Origin: Acinetobacter seifertii | GTDB taxonomy: Bacteria > Pseudomonadota > Gammaproteobacteria > Pseudomonadales > Moraxellaceae | Assembly (NCBI RefSeq): GCF_000368065.1 | Contig: NZ_KB851200.1 | Coordinates: forward strand, 1,543,204-1,607,203 | Direction: 5' to 3' | DNA length: 64,000 nucleotides | Part shown: positions 44,730 to 55,500 of the stretch, one piece after another | Layout: each line of letters opens with the position of its first letter | Position numbering within the stretch: position 1 is the stretch's first letter | Notes under the pieces: model-generated | Told to the model about the DNA's origin: nothing | Seen by the model: only the letters and a program-made list of their open reading frames with translations | The model's database searches: none | Program-made: the position numbers and the translations under genes

Positions 44730-45461
44730 TTAGTACGACAAAATATTTAAAAAGGCTTTGGCTCGTTCTGTTTTCGGCTGTTCAAAAAATTCTTCTGGTG
44801 AAGCCTGTTCAATAATTTTGCCTTTATCCATAAAAATAATGCGGTCGGCAACCTTGCGTGCAAAGGACATCTCATGTGTCACAATCAGCATCGTCATTCC
44901 TTCATTCGCTAACTTGAGTACCACATCGAGTACTTCCCTAACCATTTCCGGATCAAGTGCAGCGGTAATTTCATCAAGCAAAATAACTTTAGGTTGCATG
45001 ACCAGTGAACGAACAATGGCTATACGTTGTTTTTGTCCACCAGAAAGTTGTCGTGGATAATCGAGTTTTCGCTCAAAAAGCCCCACTCGCTTTAACAATT
45101 CATCTGCTACTTGTTCAGCTTCATCACGGTGACGTTTTTGTACTTTGAGTGGTCCAAGCAAGATGTTGTCAATGACGTTCATATGCCCAAACAGCTCATA
45201 GTTCTGAAAAACCATGCCAATTTTTTGACGAGCATTAGTCCAGTCCACATCTTTACCGAGCACGCCTGAACCGGTTAAACGAATCTCACCACCCTGAATG
45301 GGTTCTAAGCCGTTAATACAGCGCAATAAAGTACTTTTACCGCAGCCCGATGGACCTAAAATAACAACTACCTCTCCTTGTTCTACATCCAGATCAATAC
45401 CCTGTAAAATATGACTTTGTGCAAATGATTTCTGTAATTGTTGTATCGATAACAAAGGCAT
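44730..45461 (-). CDS. Polar amino acid ABC transporter ATP-binding protein
   Basis: A 243-residue GlnQ/GltL-type ABC ATPase. Walker [20 protein letters not shown], signature [17 protein letters not shown], Walker [13 protein letters not shown] and the [16 protein letters not shown] switch region are present. The ATG at 45461 is chosen because GGGAG lies 5 bases before it; the open frame extends to 45554 inside the permease gene. It starts 2 bases after the permease stop. Walker B has [10 protein letters not shown] rather than the commoner DEPTSALDPE. Confidence 0.92.
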   Translation of the reverse strand: MPLLSIQQLQKSFAQSHILQGIDLDVEQGEVVVILGPSGCGKSTLLRCINGLEPIQGGEIRLTGSGVLGKDVDWTNARQKIGMVFQNYELFGHMNVIDNILLGPLKVQKRHRDEAEQVADELLKRVGLFERKLDYPRQLSGGQKQRIAIVRSLVMQPKVILLDEITAALDPEMVREVLDVVLKLANEGMTMLIVTHEMSFARKVADRIIFMDKGKIIEQASPEEFFEQPKTERAKAFLNILSY

Positions 45462-45463
45462 AA

Positions 45464-46129
45464 TTACTCCCAGACCTTTTCTAAATGTGCCGCCAAACGA
45501 GATAAGGGATAGCAAATCAGAAAGTACAAAATAAAAATAAAGCCATAAATCCAAAGAGAAGCGCTCGGCACGGTCAACAGCGAATTTTCAATAATTTGCT
45601 GGCCGACTTTAATGACCTCAACCACTCCAATCAGGACTGCCAAAGAGCTGGTTTTCACCATTCGGGTAAATAAATTAATCGCGCCTGGTGTTACTCGTTT
45701 TAGACTTTGCGGAAAAATGACATAGACCAAGGCTTGAACATGGGTAAGTCCGAGCGCATAGGCCGAATCGCGTTGATGCTGATCAATTGAAGTAATAGCA
45801 GCACGAACCAAATCGCCCATTTCAGCAGTACCCCATAAAACAAACACAACAACGCACACCCACATTGCTGAAAACTGCCAGTTAAACCATGTCGCAAAGC
45901 CGAAATAAAACACGAATAGCAAAACTAAAATCGGAATGATTCGAATGGCTTCTAAATACAGACGGCATAGCGCTTTAACGACTATGTTTTTAGAGGTCAT
46001 AATGACGCCGAAAACTGTGCCGAGAATTGCAGAGAAAAACACTGAAATAAATGCAATTTTTGCAGTTACCCAAAGTCCCCACATTAAACGTTCGAGGTGA
46101 CTTGCTTGAAATAGATAATCAAGTTCCAT
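45464..46129 (-). CDS. Polar amino acid ABC transporter permease (second)
   Basis: A 221-residue HisM/GlnP-type permease with about five helices. The EAA loop reads [20 protein letters not shown] followed by [10 protein letters not shown], as required for contact with the ATPase. It overlaps the upstream permease by 11 bases. The N-terminus [20 protein letters not shown] is typical of the smaller permease of this group. Confidence 0.9.
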   Translation of the reverse strand: MELDYLFQASHLERLMWGLWVTAKIAFISVFFSAILGTVFGVIMTSKNIVVKALCRLYLEAIRIIPILVLLFVFYFGFATWFNWQFSAMWVCVVVFVLWGTAEMGDLVRAAITSIDQHQRDSAYALGLTHVQALVYVIFPQSLKRVTPGAINLFTRMVKTSSLAVLIGVVEVIKVGQQIIENSLLTVPSASLWIYGFIFILYFLICYPLSRLAAHLEKVWE

Positions 46130-46790
46130 GACTCACCTTCCGACTTCTGTGCTCCAGATAGCTGGTTAAAATAGACACGGGCAATAAAATGATTAGATAA
46201 GCCATGATGAGCAAAAATAAAGCTTCGGTAGTTTTATAGTCCATGCCAATTAAGTCTTTAGTGACAAAAAGCAGTTCAACGACAGCAATGGCACTAACCA
46301 CAGAACTTTCTTTAATTAGAAATAGGCAATTTGCCCCTATTGCCGGAATTGAAATAGCTAGTGCTTGAGGAAAAATGACATATCTAAAAATTTGAATCGG
46401 TTGTAGACCAATACTTTTTGCAGAGTCAATCTGCCCTTTTGCCACAGACTGCAAGCCTGCTCGGAAGGCTTCGGCCATATAGCTTCCGCCTAAAAAGGTC
46501 AGTCCGATCACACCGCAAGTGAAACCATCGATTTTGATGCCAAGCTTTGGCAAACCGTAATACAAAAAGAACAGTTGAATTAATAAAGGGGTATTTCGAG
46601 ATAACTCAATATAGAACTGGGCAATTCTATTTAGCACCCGCACGCGATATGTGATTAGAATGCTGCAAATTAGCCCTACAATAATTGCCAAAATAATGCT
46701 GATAATTGAAATCTTCAGCGTGGTCAAAATTGCAGAGAAAAATTGCGGCAACACACTATGGATATACTGCCAGTTCAAGGAAAATTCCAA
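46119..46790 (-). CDS. Polar amino acid ABC transporter permease (first)
   Basis: A 223-residue HisQ/GltK-type permease with about five helices. SRNTPLLIQLFFLYYGLPKL is the conserved loop after helix 2, and KGQIDSAKSIGLQPIQIFRY with VIFPQALAISIPAIG is the EAA loop. It is the first gene of a five-gene operon (two permeases, ATPase, two binding proteins). The permease pair and GlnQ-like ATPase imply a heterodimeric membrane domain. Confidence 0.9.
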   Translation of the reverse strand: MEFSLNWQYIHSVLPQFFSAILTTLKISIISIILAIIVGLICSILITYRVRVLNRIAQFYIELSRNTPLLIQLFFLYYGLPKLGIKIDGFTCGVIGLTFLGGSYMAEAFRAGLQSVAKGQIDSAKSIGLQPIQIFRYVIFPQALAISIPAIGANCLFLIKESSVVSAIAVVELLFVTKDLIGMDYKTTEALFLLIMAYLIILLPVSILTSYLEHRSRKVSHGT

Positions 46791-47062
46791 AAAATAATAT
46801 TAAAACGTTATAAATATTTAGCTTTCGTCAGCTATTAAATATTTGTGCAACGAGTTTATTTTTTTCCCAATTGGTCTAAAACTATTTTTATTAGATAAGC
46901 TTTTCTATAAGTTTGATAAATTCGATCTGACAATCGGAAACCTTCGAATCAGTTGAATACAACCGCTCAAAACATATTCACTCAAATAAATATGAATGAT
47001 ATAGCCAATAAAAAATCGGACACCAAGGCCCGATTTCTATTAAATAATCTTCAATTTATTTT

Positions 47063-47347
47063 TTACTTTCTAAGTACATCACCAATGCTTGGGTCTTTAT
47101 CAAAAACCGATTTAGCATATGGGCAAAGCGGAATTACTTTTACGTCTTTTTCACGAACAAAAGCCACCAAAGCATCAAGTAATTGGCGGCCTACGCCTTG
47201 TCCGCGATAATTTTCGTTCACATCTGTGGCATCAATAATTAGCATGCTTTCGCCTGCCCATGTATAAGTCATTTCACCTGCAACGGTTTCACCATCAAGT
47301 AAGCTAAAGCTGCCGTGTTTTGTATCATCTTTTTGTTGAATATTCAC
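47063..47347 (-). CDS. Small GNAT-family acetyltransferase (YidJ-like)
   Basis: A 94-residue protein of the short YidJ/COG2388 GNAT subgroup. ETVAGEMTYTWAGESMLIID and VNENYRGQGVGRQLLDALVA carry the acetyl-CoA loop GQGVG, and VKVIPLCPYAKSVFDKDPSI ends the domain. The GTG start at 47347 has GAGG 8 bases before it. It lies between the ABC transporter operon and the divergent MFS gene. Function of the subgroup is poorly defined. Confidence 0.88.
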   Translation of the reverse strand: MNIQQKDDTKHGSFSLLDGETVAGEMTYTWAGESMLIIDATDVNENYRGQGVGRQLLDALVAFVREKDVKVIPLCPYAKSVFDKDPSIGDVLRK

Positions 47348-47610
47348 AATGAATTCCTCGTATTACGACTCATATTTATTTAGAAATGACTTTGTATAAT
47401 CTTTATCTATAAGAACAAATCTAAGTGTAAAAAAATAGCCTGTTTTTAGCAGCGAGTCTGTATGTTTTTTAAATACAATTCATGCATAAAACTCATAATT
47501 CTATTCGTAATTCAGTGTCTAATCCTCTCAAATCGTTACTGTTAAGCTCTGCGACCAGATTTTATTCATTTCATTTATGAAAATTCAATGGTTTTGAGAT
47601 TGGAACTTTT

Positions 47611-48816
47611 ATGTCTTCTTTTCATCAAATTGAGCAAAGCACATATGAACATTCAACACCTGCTTGGGGTGGCGTCTTTGTAATGTCGCTCTGCTGCGCA
47701 GTATTAATTGCATCTGAGTTCATGCCCGTAAGTTTACTCACCCCCATCTCTTCAGATTTAAATATGAGTGAAGGTCAAGTGGGTCAAGCAATCGCAATTT
47801 CTGGTATTTTTGCTGTGATGACCAGCCTGTCTATTAGTCGTGTATTTAAGGCATGGGACCGACGTCATATCATTTTATTACTCACCCTACTGATGATTGC
47901 CTCGGGCATAATCATTACATTTGCCCATTCTGCGGCTTTGTTTATGTTGGGCCGTGCAATCTTAGGCGTAGTGATTGGTGGTTTTTGGGCAATGTCGACA
48001 TCAATTGTCATGCGACTCGTTCCTCCGCTTTCAGTACCTAAAGCACTCGGTTTATTAAATGGCGGAAATGCTCTAGCCACCACAATTGCAGCACCATTAG
48101 GAAGTTTTTTGGGTTCAATTATTGGCTGGCGTGGTGCTTTTTTCTGTATTGTCCCCATCGCGATTGTTGCACTTATTTGGCAATTTAAAAGTATGCCTTT
48201 TCTTCCTGCAATATTGTCGGCCGAGAAATCTAAAAATCCATTTGGTTTACTAAAACGCCCAATTGTACTTTATGGAATGATAGGAATTTTATTACTCTTT
48301 ATGGGTCAATTTGCGCTATTTACCTATCTACGCCCATTTCTAGAAACTGTTACTCATGTCGATGCGACAATGCTATCCATTTTATTATTAATATTGGGTT
48401 TAGCAGGTTTAGTGGGTACATTTGTAATTAGTTTAATCCTCCACCAACATGTTTATCGTTATCTGATTCTTATTCCATTCATCATGGCAGTGATTGCTGG
48501 AGCTTTTATATTTGGTGGTGAGCATTTATGGTTTGTTGCTATATTGATGGGTTTATGGGGCTTTATTGGAACGTCGGCACCAGTTGCATGGAACACGTGG
48601 CTTGCCCAAACACTACATCAAGATGCCGAAATTGGTGGTGGTTTGATGGTCGCGATTATTCAATTTGCAATTACTCTAGGCGCAACTTTAGGTGGATTGT
48701 TATATGACTCACATGGCTATAGCGCCACGTTCTATATGAGTGCAACTATTTTGCTATTAGGCGCGATTACTGCTTTTCTCACATGGCGGAATGCTACTCA
48801 CGTAACACATCAATAA
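47611..48816 (+). CDS. MFS transporter, sugar-efflux/drug-efflux-like
   Basis: A 401-residue 12-helix carrier resembling SotB/YdeA and AraJ-type efflux proteins. LLTPISSDLNMSEGQVGQAI opens the first external loop and a central MRLVPPLSVPKALGLLNGGN motif follows. It converges on a LysR gene, and their 3' ends overlap by 23 bases. An exporter of sugars, amino acids or drugs is likely; substrate unknown. Confidence 0.85.
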   Translation: MSSFHQIEQSTYEHSTPAWGGVFVMSLCCAVLIASEFMPVSLLTPISSDLNMSEGQVGQAIAISGIFAVMTSLSISRVFKAWDRRHIILLLTLLMIASGIIITFAHSAALFMLGRAILGVVIGGFWAMSTSIVMRLVPPLSVPKALGLLNGGNALATTIAAPLGSFLGSIIGWRGAFFCIVPIAIVALIWQFKSMPFLPAILSAEKSKNPFGLLKRPIVLYGMIGILLLFMGQFALFTYLRPFLETVTHVDATMLSILLLILGLAGLVGTFVISLILHQHVYRYLILIPFIMAVIAGAFIFGGEHLWFVAILMGLWGFIGTSAPVAWNTWLAQTLHQDAEIGGGLMVAIIQFAITLGATLGGLLYDSHGYSATFYMSATILLLGAITAFLTWRNATHVTHQ

Positions 48817-49684
48817 CCAACCGTAATGCAGGTGAAAGTTGTCTGCGATGTGGATAGTACAAATGGTATCCAGGAAACTGGATACTGTACTCTGCTAAAA
48901 CTTGAATCAGCTTCCCCTCTTTTAAATCTTCTCGAATCAAATCTTCGGGAATATAAGCCAGTCCAAATCCAGCTCTAACCGCATCGACGATATCGTAGCT
49001 TTCATTAAATATCCATTGCCCCTGAATTTTAACTTTTGTTTCTTGACCATCTTTCACAAATTCCCACGCATACACGCTGCCTTGGGTCGTTAAACGATAG
49101 CCAATACATTGATGATTGATTAAATCTTTAGGGGTATTAGGAATTCCATATTGTTCAAAATATGCTGGTGTTGCTATTACCGCCATTTTGACATCTGGAC
49201 TAATACGTACTGCAATCATGCCATCAGCTACGCGGCTTCCGAAACGAACGCCAGCATCAAAGCGCTCTGCCACAATATCGACCATCCCACTATTGGCAGT
49301 TAGTTCAACTTGTACATCTGGGTAATCACCAGCAATCTTTTTAAGTTTTGGAATCAGCACTTCCCGTATCGCATGGCTGCTAGCATTAATCCGAACTGTA
49401 CCAGCGGGTTGGTCTCGAAATGAAGTTAAAAGGGATAATTCATTATCAATCTGATCGAAGCTAGCACTAATTGTTTGTTTCAACCTTTCGCCTGCTGCTG
49501 TAGGTGAAACACTACGTGTGGTTCTGGTCAGGAGCAACATTCCCAAACGTTCTTCTAAACCCCGAATCGTATGGCTTAGCGCAGATTGTGAAATTCCCAT
49601 TTTCCCAGCAGCCTTAGTAAAACTACCCTCCCTTGCCACCATTAAAAAAGCATAAAGATCATTATAGTTTTCTTTATTTATCAT
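48794..49684 (-). CDS. LysR-family regulator
   Basis: A 296-residue LysR protein with YNDLYAFLMVAREGSFTKAA and MGISQSALSHTIRGLEERLG in the winged helix, and an effector domain with PAGTVRINASSHAIREVLIP. The end HLYYPHRRQLSPALRLVIDV is typical of a group controlling oxidoreductases and hydrolases. It diverges from the cyclophilin-like and hydrolase genes, 285 bases away, so these are likely targets; its 3' end overlaps the MFS gene. Confidence 0.88.
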   Translation of the reverse strand: MINKENYNDLYAFLMVAREGSFTKAAGKMGISQSALSHTIRGLEERLGMLLLTRTTRSVSPTAAGERLKQTISASFDQIDNELSLLTSFRDQPAGTVRINASSHAIREVLIPKLKKIAGDYPDVQVELTANSGMVDIVAERFDAGVRFGSRVADGMIAVRISPDVKMAVIATPAYFEQYGIPNTPKDLINHQCIGYRLTTQGSVYAWEFVKDGQETKVKIQGQWIFNESYDIVDAVRAGFGLAYIPEDLIREDLKEGKLIQVLAEYSIQFPGYHLYYPHRRQLSPALRLVIDVLRE

Positions 49685-49969
49685 CTGCTTTATCTCTTAT
49701 TGGGGAGTCAACCTCATTATAAAGGATAAAACTATTCATGAATATTACTCATAAGTCCATGTTTGTTTTTTAGACTAATTATTAAAAAGAAGATTCGTTA
49801 AAATCCATATCAAGCAGTAAATCTGAAGATTTAAATAAACTGAGGCGATTATTATGAGTCATTTTATTATTGTAAAAAATTAATAAATTCCACTCATATC
49901 TTTACGTTAAAGAATAAATAGCTTCATTGCTTTTATGTGCTTTTTCTTAAAGAAGCGAGGTGAATTGAT

Positions 49970-50446
49970 GTGGCTAGTTATAAGTTTTTCAAAGGCTTAG
50001 TCAGCCTATATGTTTTGTTCTCAGTAACTTCCGCTTCTTATGCAATAAAGCCTCAAGGTAAGAATCAACAAAGGGGATCGATGATGAAAATCCGTATTGA
50101 TATTGATGGAACACAGCAACCGCTATTTGCCACATTAGCCATGTCACCTACTGTTGAAGATTTTGCCAAGCAGCTTCCACTGACATTAATGCTTAAAGAT
50201 TATGACTCTACTGAAAAAATAGCTGATCTACCCACCAAGCTAACTACACAAAACGCGCCTCATGGATATACCGGAAACGCGGGTGATCTTACCTATTATG
50301 CTCCTTGGGGTAATCTGGCTTTTTTCTATAAAGATTCTCATGTTGGTTATGCCAATGGCCTCATTTTTCTCGGAAAACTAGATGCTATTCCCCAAGCATT
50401 CAAGCAAAAACAACAGATCAAAATTTCAATTTCACAAATCAAATAA
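49970..50446 (+). CDS. Cyclophilin-like fold protein, exported
   Basis: A 158-residue protein starting from GTG with GAGGTG 6 bases upstream of the nearby ATG-like region. The N-terminus (MASYKFFKGLVSLYVLFSVT, then SASYAI) looks like a signal peptide. The mature part, from MMKIRIDIDGTQQPLFATLA to FLGKLDAI, matches the cyclophilin-like domain that occurs with flavodoxins and hydrolases. LMLKDYDSTEKIADLPTKL and ApwGNLAFFYKD are characteristic. It is directly followed by the alpha/beta hydrolase gene, likely one operon. Function not known. Confidence 0.8.
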   Translation: MASYKFFKGLVSLYVLFSVTSASYAIKPQGKNQQRGSMMKIRIDIDGTQQPLFATLAMSPTVEDFAKQLPLTLMLKDYDSTEKIADLPTKLTTQNAPHGYTGNAGDLTYYAPWGNLAFFYKDSHVGYANGLIFLGKLDAIPQAFKQKQQIKISISQIK

Positions 50447-50491
50447 GCATGCACCTACTCACCTATTCACATTGTTTAAATTGAGGTATTT

Positions 50492-51562
50492 ATGAGTACA
50501 TCTCCCTTATTTAAAAAGCTTAAAACCCATACGGCGGCTGCAATTTGTGCAGTAACTATTGGTCTATTTTCTTCAACTTCAGCTATGGCGGCCGATATGT
50601 CTAATGGTGCAAATAACTTTTATCAAAGTCAGCAAGTGACTATTCAAAAAGTGACTTTTAAAAATCAATACAATATGGATATTGTTGGCAATCTAGTTAT
50701 TCCCAAAAATTTGAATAAAAAGACCAAAGCCTCTGCAATTATAATTGGCCACCCTATGGGGGCTGTAAAAGAACAAAGCTCTATGCTTTATGCACAAAAA
50801 CTGGCTGAACAAGGTTTTGTGACCTTAGCAATTGATCAATCATTTTGGGGTGAAAGCGCGGGCCAACCAAGAAATGTGGTGGCACCAGACATTTATGCAG
50901 AAGCGTTTAGTGCCGCTGTAGATTATTTGGGAACACAATCTTTCATTGATCCTAATAATATTGGTGTATTAGGTATTTGTGGAAGTGGGAGTTTTGTCAT
51001 TAGTGCAGCAAAAATTGATCCGCGTATGAAAGCGATAGCAACTGTCAGCATGTATGATATGGGCGCAGCAAACCGCAATGGCTTACGTCACTCACAAACC
51101 CTAGAGCAGAGAAAGCAAATTATTGCAGAAGCCGCTGCACAGCGTTATGTTGAGTTTAAAGGTGGTGAAACCAAATATACCAGCGGAACTACGCATGAGC
51201 TAACAGCAGATACACACCCTATTCAACGTGAATTTTACGACTTTTATCGTACTCCACGTGGAGAATACACGCCTAAAGGCTCATCGAGAGAGCTTACAAC
51301 TCACCCAACGCTCACAAGTAATATCAAATTTTTAAACTTCTATCCATTTAACGATATTGAAACGATTTCACCACGTCCGATGTTGTTTATTACAGGTGAT
51401 CAGGCTCATTCAAAGGAGTTTAGTGAAGAAGCTTATAAACTCGCAGGCCAACCTAAAGAACTTTACTACGTTAAAGGTGCTGGACATGTTGATTTATATG
51501 ATCGGGGCGATCTCATTCCATTTAATAAATTAACCAGTTTCTTTAATCAAAACTTGAAGTAA
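50492..51562 (+). CDS. Secreted alpha/beta hydrolase (dienelactone hydrolase-like)
   Basis: A 356-residue protein with a signal peptide that ends around SSTSAMAAD. IGHPMGAVKEQSSMLYAQKL is the oxyanion region, and NNIGVLGICGSGSFVISAAK is the nucleophile elbow; its cysteine in GICGSG replaces the usual serine. TGDQAHSKEFSEEAYKLAGQ supplies the acid and KGAGHVDLYDRGDL the histidine. Similar exported hydrolases act on esters or lactones. A terminator follows. Lies 45 bases after the cyclophilin-like gene. Confidence 0.82.
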   Translation: MSTSPLFKKLKTHTAAAICAVTIGLFSSTSAMAADMSNGANNFYQSQQVTIQKVTFKNQYNMDIVGNLVIPKNLNKKTKASAIIIGHPMGAVKEQSSMLYAQKLAEQGFVTLAIDQSFWGESAGQPRNVVAPDIYAEAFSAAVDYLGTQSFIDPNNIGVLGICGSGSFVISAAKIDPRMKAIATVSMYDMGAANRNGLRHSQTLEQRKQIIAEAAAQRYVEFKGGETKYTSGTTHELTADTHPIQREFYDFYRTPRGEYTPKGSSRELTTHPTLTSNIKFLNFYPFNDIETISPRPMLFITGDQAHSKEFSEEAYKLAGQPKELYYVKGAGHVDLYDRGDLIPFNKLTSFFNQNLK

Positions 51563-51570
51563 TACAGATG

Positions 51571-51600
51571 ATAGAGGCTCAACACGGGCCTCTATTTTTA
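51571..51600. terminator. Terminator after the hydrolase gene
   Basis: ATAGAGGC at 51571-51578 pairs with GCCTCTAT at 51588-51595 around a 9-base loop, followed by TTTTA. It lies between the hydrolase and the convergent response regulator. Confidence 0.82.
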
Positions 51601-51607
51601 AATGAAC

Positions 51608-52567
51608 TTAATGAAACTCTTGTACCAGACTATTAATATGCGCTACGGCAGCAGTTCGATTTTCAACACAAAGTTTTTCAAAAACATGCTCTAAATGCTT
51701 GTTTACCGTCCGTGGACTAAGCTCCAAGATTTCTGCAATATCTTTATTGGTTTTCCCTAACAACAACCAGTGCATGACTTCTGCTTCACGCTGAGTCAAC
51801 TGCGGACAATATTTCAAAATATCATTCATTTCCAAAGCTGGCGTAGATGTCTTGATCTGAATAAGATAATTTTTAGCCACACTTGGCTCGGTCTCCCACG
51901 GCGTAAGTAATAAAAGCTGTAATTGCTGAGATGGCGTTGAATAAGAACAGCTGGTTAATTTTTTGGGGTCTTTTTCTTGCTCTAAGTCTGAAAACCAAGC
52001 TTTTAAGCCTGCTTCAAAGCCCTCTAACTCAGGTAAATATTGATTCAGTAAATCACTGGCTTTTTGAGTTTTCCACACAATTTTACCTTGAACATCTAGC
52101 GCAAGAATGGCTGTTTCCGTTGCATCAATCACCTGTTTTTGTTGCTGCAATAGTTTGGCATGTGCCAAATGTGTTTTTACCCTTGCTAATACTTCTTCAA
52201 TATTCAGAGGCTTGGTTACATAGTCCACTCCTCCAACTTGAAAACCACGCACAATATGCTCTGTCTCAGACAAACCTGTCATAAAAATGACGGGAATAAA
52301 CTGCGTAATTGGACTTGCTTTAAGCTGTATGCAACTTTCAAAACCGTCCATATGTGGCATATTGCCATCGAGCAAAATCATATCTGGTAAGCATCGATGA
52401 GCTATTTCAATTGCACTTAACCCATCGGTTGTGACAAGTACGCGATAACCGGCCTGATCCAGACTTTCATGTAGCAAGCCTAAATTTTCTGGCACATCAT
52501 CCACAATCAGAATAACAGCCTGCTCGTTTGGCGAAGCTTGCTGAAAAGAAACATGTTGCGTACTCAT
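51608..52567 (-). CDS. Response regulator with LuxR-type DNA-binding domain
   Basis: A 319-residue regulator. A receiver domain fills residues about 15-135 with AVILIVDDVPENLGLLHESL, phospho-acceptor Asp67 in DMILLDGNMPHMDGFE and the switch Lys in DYVTKPLNIEEVLARVKTHL. A linker of about 110 residues with a PAS-like feel (TAILALDVQGKIVWKTQKAS) follows, then a LuxR helix-turn-helix at about 255-310 with LTQREAEVMHWLLLGKTNKD and LSPRTVNKHLEHVFEKLCVE. Its ATG overlaps the kinase stop by 4 bases, marking it as the cognate output of the permease-kinase fusion. Confidence 0.92.
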   Translation of the reverse strand: MSTQHVSFQQASPNEQAVILIVDDVPENLGLLHESLDQAGYRVLVTTDGLSAIEIAHRCLPDMILLDGNMPHMDGFESCIQLKASPITQFIPVIFMTGLSETEHIVRGFQVGGVDYVTKPLNIEEVLARVKTHLAHAKLLQQQKQVIDATETAILALDVQGKIVWKTQKASDLLNQYLPELEGFEAGLKAWFSDLEQEKDPKKLTSCSYSTPSQQLQLLLLTPWETEPSVAKNYLIQIKTSTPALEMNDILKYCPQLTQREAEVMHWLLLGKTNKDIAEILELSPRTVNKHLEHVFEKLCVENRTAAVAHINSLVQEFH

Positions 52568-55500
52568 TGCTTATCCTGAATCAATCGTTGCGCGTGTTTT
52601 AAATCAAACTTTTGAATAGCCTGTTCAAGCTGTTCCCATAACTCATCATGCTCTGGAAAATTTTGACGACATTGCGTTAAAGTCTGTTGAATTCCACGAA
52701 TGTAGCCTTGTCCAATTAAATCATTTAATTGCTGCAAGCTTTGCGGTAAATCAAGCAGATCATTATTTTCAGGTTGTGTAATTGATGTATGAACAGTAGC
52801 TTGCTCTTGCTTAAACACCTTTACATCAAGTGCTTGAACTTCATTATTTTCAAGGTTTGCATCTGATTTGGAATCGATCCATATCAAACCTAACTTGTCT
52901 CCAATTTTACTCAGCAACAAATTAAGATCGATTGGTTTTAGCATAAAGTCTTCACTTAAGACTGCATCTTGTGGATTGACTTCACGCTCGCCTGCATTGG
53001 CTGAAATAATTAAGATCGGCACATTGGTAATATTATTCTGACGTAATAATCGCGCTGTTTCCCATCCACCCATCAAAGGCATATTTAAATCCATCAAAAT
53101 CAGATTAGGCTGAAAAATAGGTACACGTCTTAAACAGTCAATGCCCGACTCTGCTTCTTCAATCATAAATCCCAAAGGTTTGAGAAAATTAGCAACTAAG
53201 CCTCGGTCCACCGCTTCATTATCGACAACCAAAATTCGTTTTCGTTCGCCTTGATAGCCTGTGATTTGGTTGGAGTAAACATTAGAAATTGGATGAACTA
53301 CTTCTTTTGAAGGTAAATAAAACTTAATCTTAAACTGTGAACCCTGATTGAGCTGACTAGTCACAGATAGTTGGCCGCCGAGTAAATCGACCAACAATTT
53401 GACAATAGGTAGGCCTAGTCCTGTTCCGGTAAAGCCGCCTTGAACCACATTACTGCCCCGTTCAAACGGGTTAAAGATTCGCTCTAAATCTGCCTCGGCA
53501 ATACCACAGCCCGTATCTCTAATTTCAAAATAAGCCGTTTGAAAACGATACTCGACCTTCAAGGTAATTGTGCCGTTCGTCGTAAATTTTAAAGCATTAC
53601 CCAGTAAATTGATGAGTACTTGCTCTAAGCGTTTTTTGTCAGTACGAACATAGTGCGGTAGGTTCTCCCCAATTTCATAAACAAACTGTAAATTCTTCTG
53701 TTCAAACTGTGGCTGAAACATTTGAATAATCTGTTCTATAAAATTCGGGAAATGAACGTCCACTACATTTAAAGAAATTTTACCTGTTTCAATTCGTGCT
53801 AAATCTAATAAACCATCAATCAGTGAAGTCAAATGCTGCCCACTACGGCTAATCACCCCGAGCGCCATTTTGCCTTGTTCTGAAAGCTGCTCTTGTTTTT
53901 GAAGTAATTGGCTATAGCCCAAAATACTATTTAGAGGTGTTCTTAGTTCGTGGCTAATGCCAATGACATAACGGCTTTTTGCATCATTTGCTCGCTCTGC
54001 TGAAATTCTGGCATCTTGCAGGTCTTTTGAAGTGACTTCATGGGCAGCAATTTCATCAATCAATAATGCTGTTTGTTGGCGTGTTTCAATTTCAGCATTA
54101 CGACGACTTTCATCGTTTAGTACTAACCACCATGCAGCAACACTCATCAATAAAAATAAAATGGTATAAATTTTCACAAACAGCGTAAATAACTGAGGAA
54201 CGCCTGCCGCATTAATTGTTTCTAAATACGTTTTTTCTTGGATATAAACCAGACTTAAACTCACCGCCAAAACAATAGACAGCCCCAGAGTCAGCAATAG
54301 ATACAAACTGACCCTGCTATTTAAACGACTCGCCCAACGTTCAGGTAAATACTGCCAAATGGCTTTTTTGAGTTGTACTGACCAGCGTGCATCAGGTTTA
54401 CATAAATCGTGGCAGCGTGCTTCAAGTGAACAGCATAGAGAGCAAATCGTACCGTTATAGGCTGGACAACCCGCCATATCGGCAAGTTCATAGTCCCGTT
54501 CGCACACGACACAGTTAGCAACCGAAGTCGCCTGAATTTTTTCAGGTTGGCGTGCAATGTAATATTTGCCTTTGGTTAAGTAAGCAATAACAGGCACACA
54601 TAACACCGCACTCCCCAAAGCAATGAAACTTGCTAAACCTTTCGCCATGAGTCCAAAAAAGCCCAAATAGCTAAGCATCGATAACACTGAGGCAATCAGT
54701 AAAGCACCCACACCTACGGGGTTAATGTCATATAAATAAGCACGGCGAAATTCAATTCCCTTTGGGCTTAGGCCTAAAGGCTTACAGATAATTAAATCGG
54801 CAACAACGGCGCCAATCCATGCCAAAGCGATATTGCTATATAGTCCCAAAATGCGTTCAACCGCATGGCTAATGCCCATTTCCATCAAAACAATAGCAAT
54901 AAACACGTTAAAAAGAAGCCAGACAATTCGCCCCGGATGGCTATGAGTTAAACGGGCAAAAAAATTGGACCATGCCAATGAGCCAGCATAGGCATTGGTC
55001 ATATTAATTTTAATTTGCGCCAAGCAAACCAGTGCTAGAGTCAATATTAACGCTAGCTGAGGGTTTGGAATAAATTGTTGATAGGCAGCCCAATACAGAT
55101 AAGTTGGATTGTCTAGTTCAGAGACAGGAATAAACAGCTGAAAAGCCAACACCATCAGCAGCATGCCCATCAAAACTTTTAGAAATCCAAAAATAATCCA
55201 AGATGGACCACCTAAAAAAACGGCAAAACGCCATGCGGTTCTGTTCTTTTCTTGTTGGGGTAAGAAACGTAAATAGTCGGCTTGCTCACCAATTTGGATC
55301 ACAAATGAAAAAATAAGAGTGCACGCCGCACCAAAGTAATACAGATTGAAATCGGTTGAGTTTGAAACCGCACCAACAAAATGCAGGCTACTACTTAAAA
55401 TTTGTGGTTGTTTCCAAAGTACAAAAAACCACGGTAATAACAGCAATAAGAGCCAGATTGGCTGAGTGATTGCCTGAACTTTATTAATAAAACCAATGCC

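Noticed and set aside
46953..47210. 85-codon plus-strand frame opposite the small GNAT gene
   Set aside because: It covers the GNAT gene in antisense and has no ribosome site or family match.
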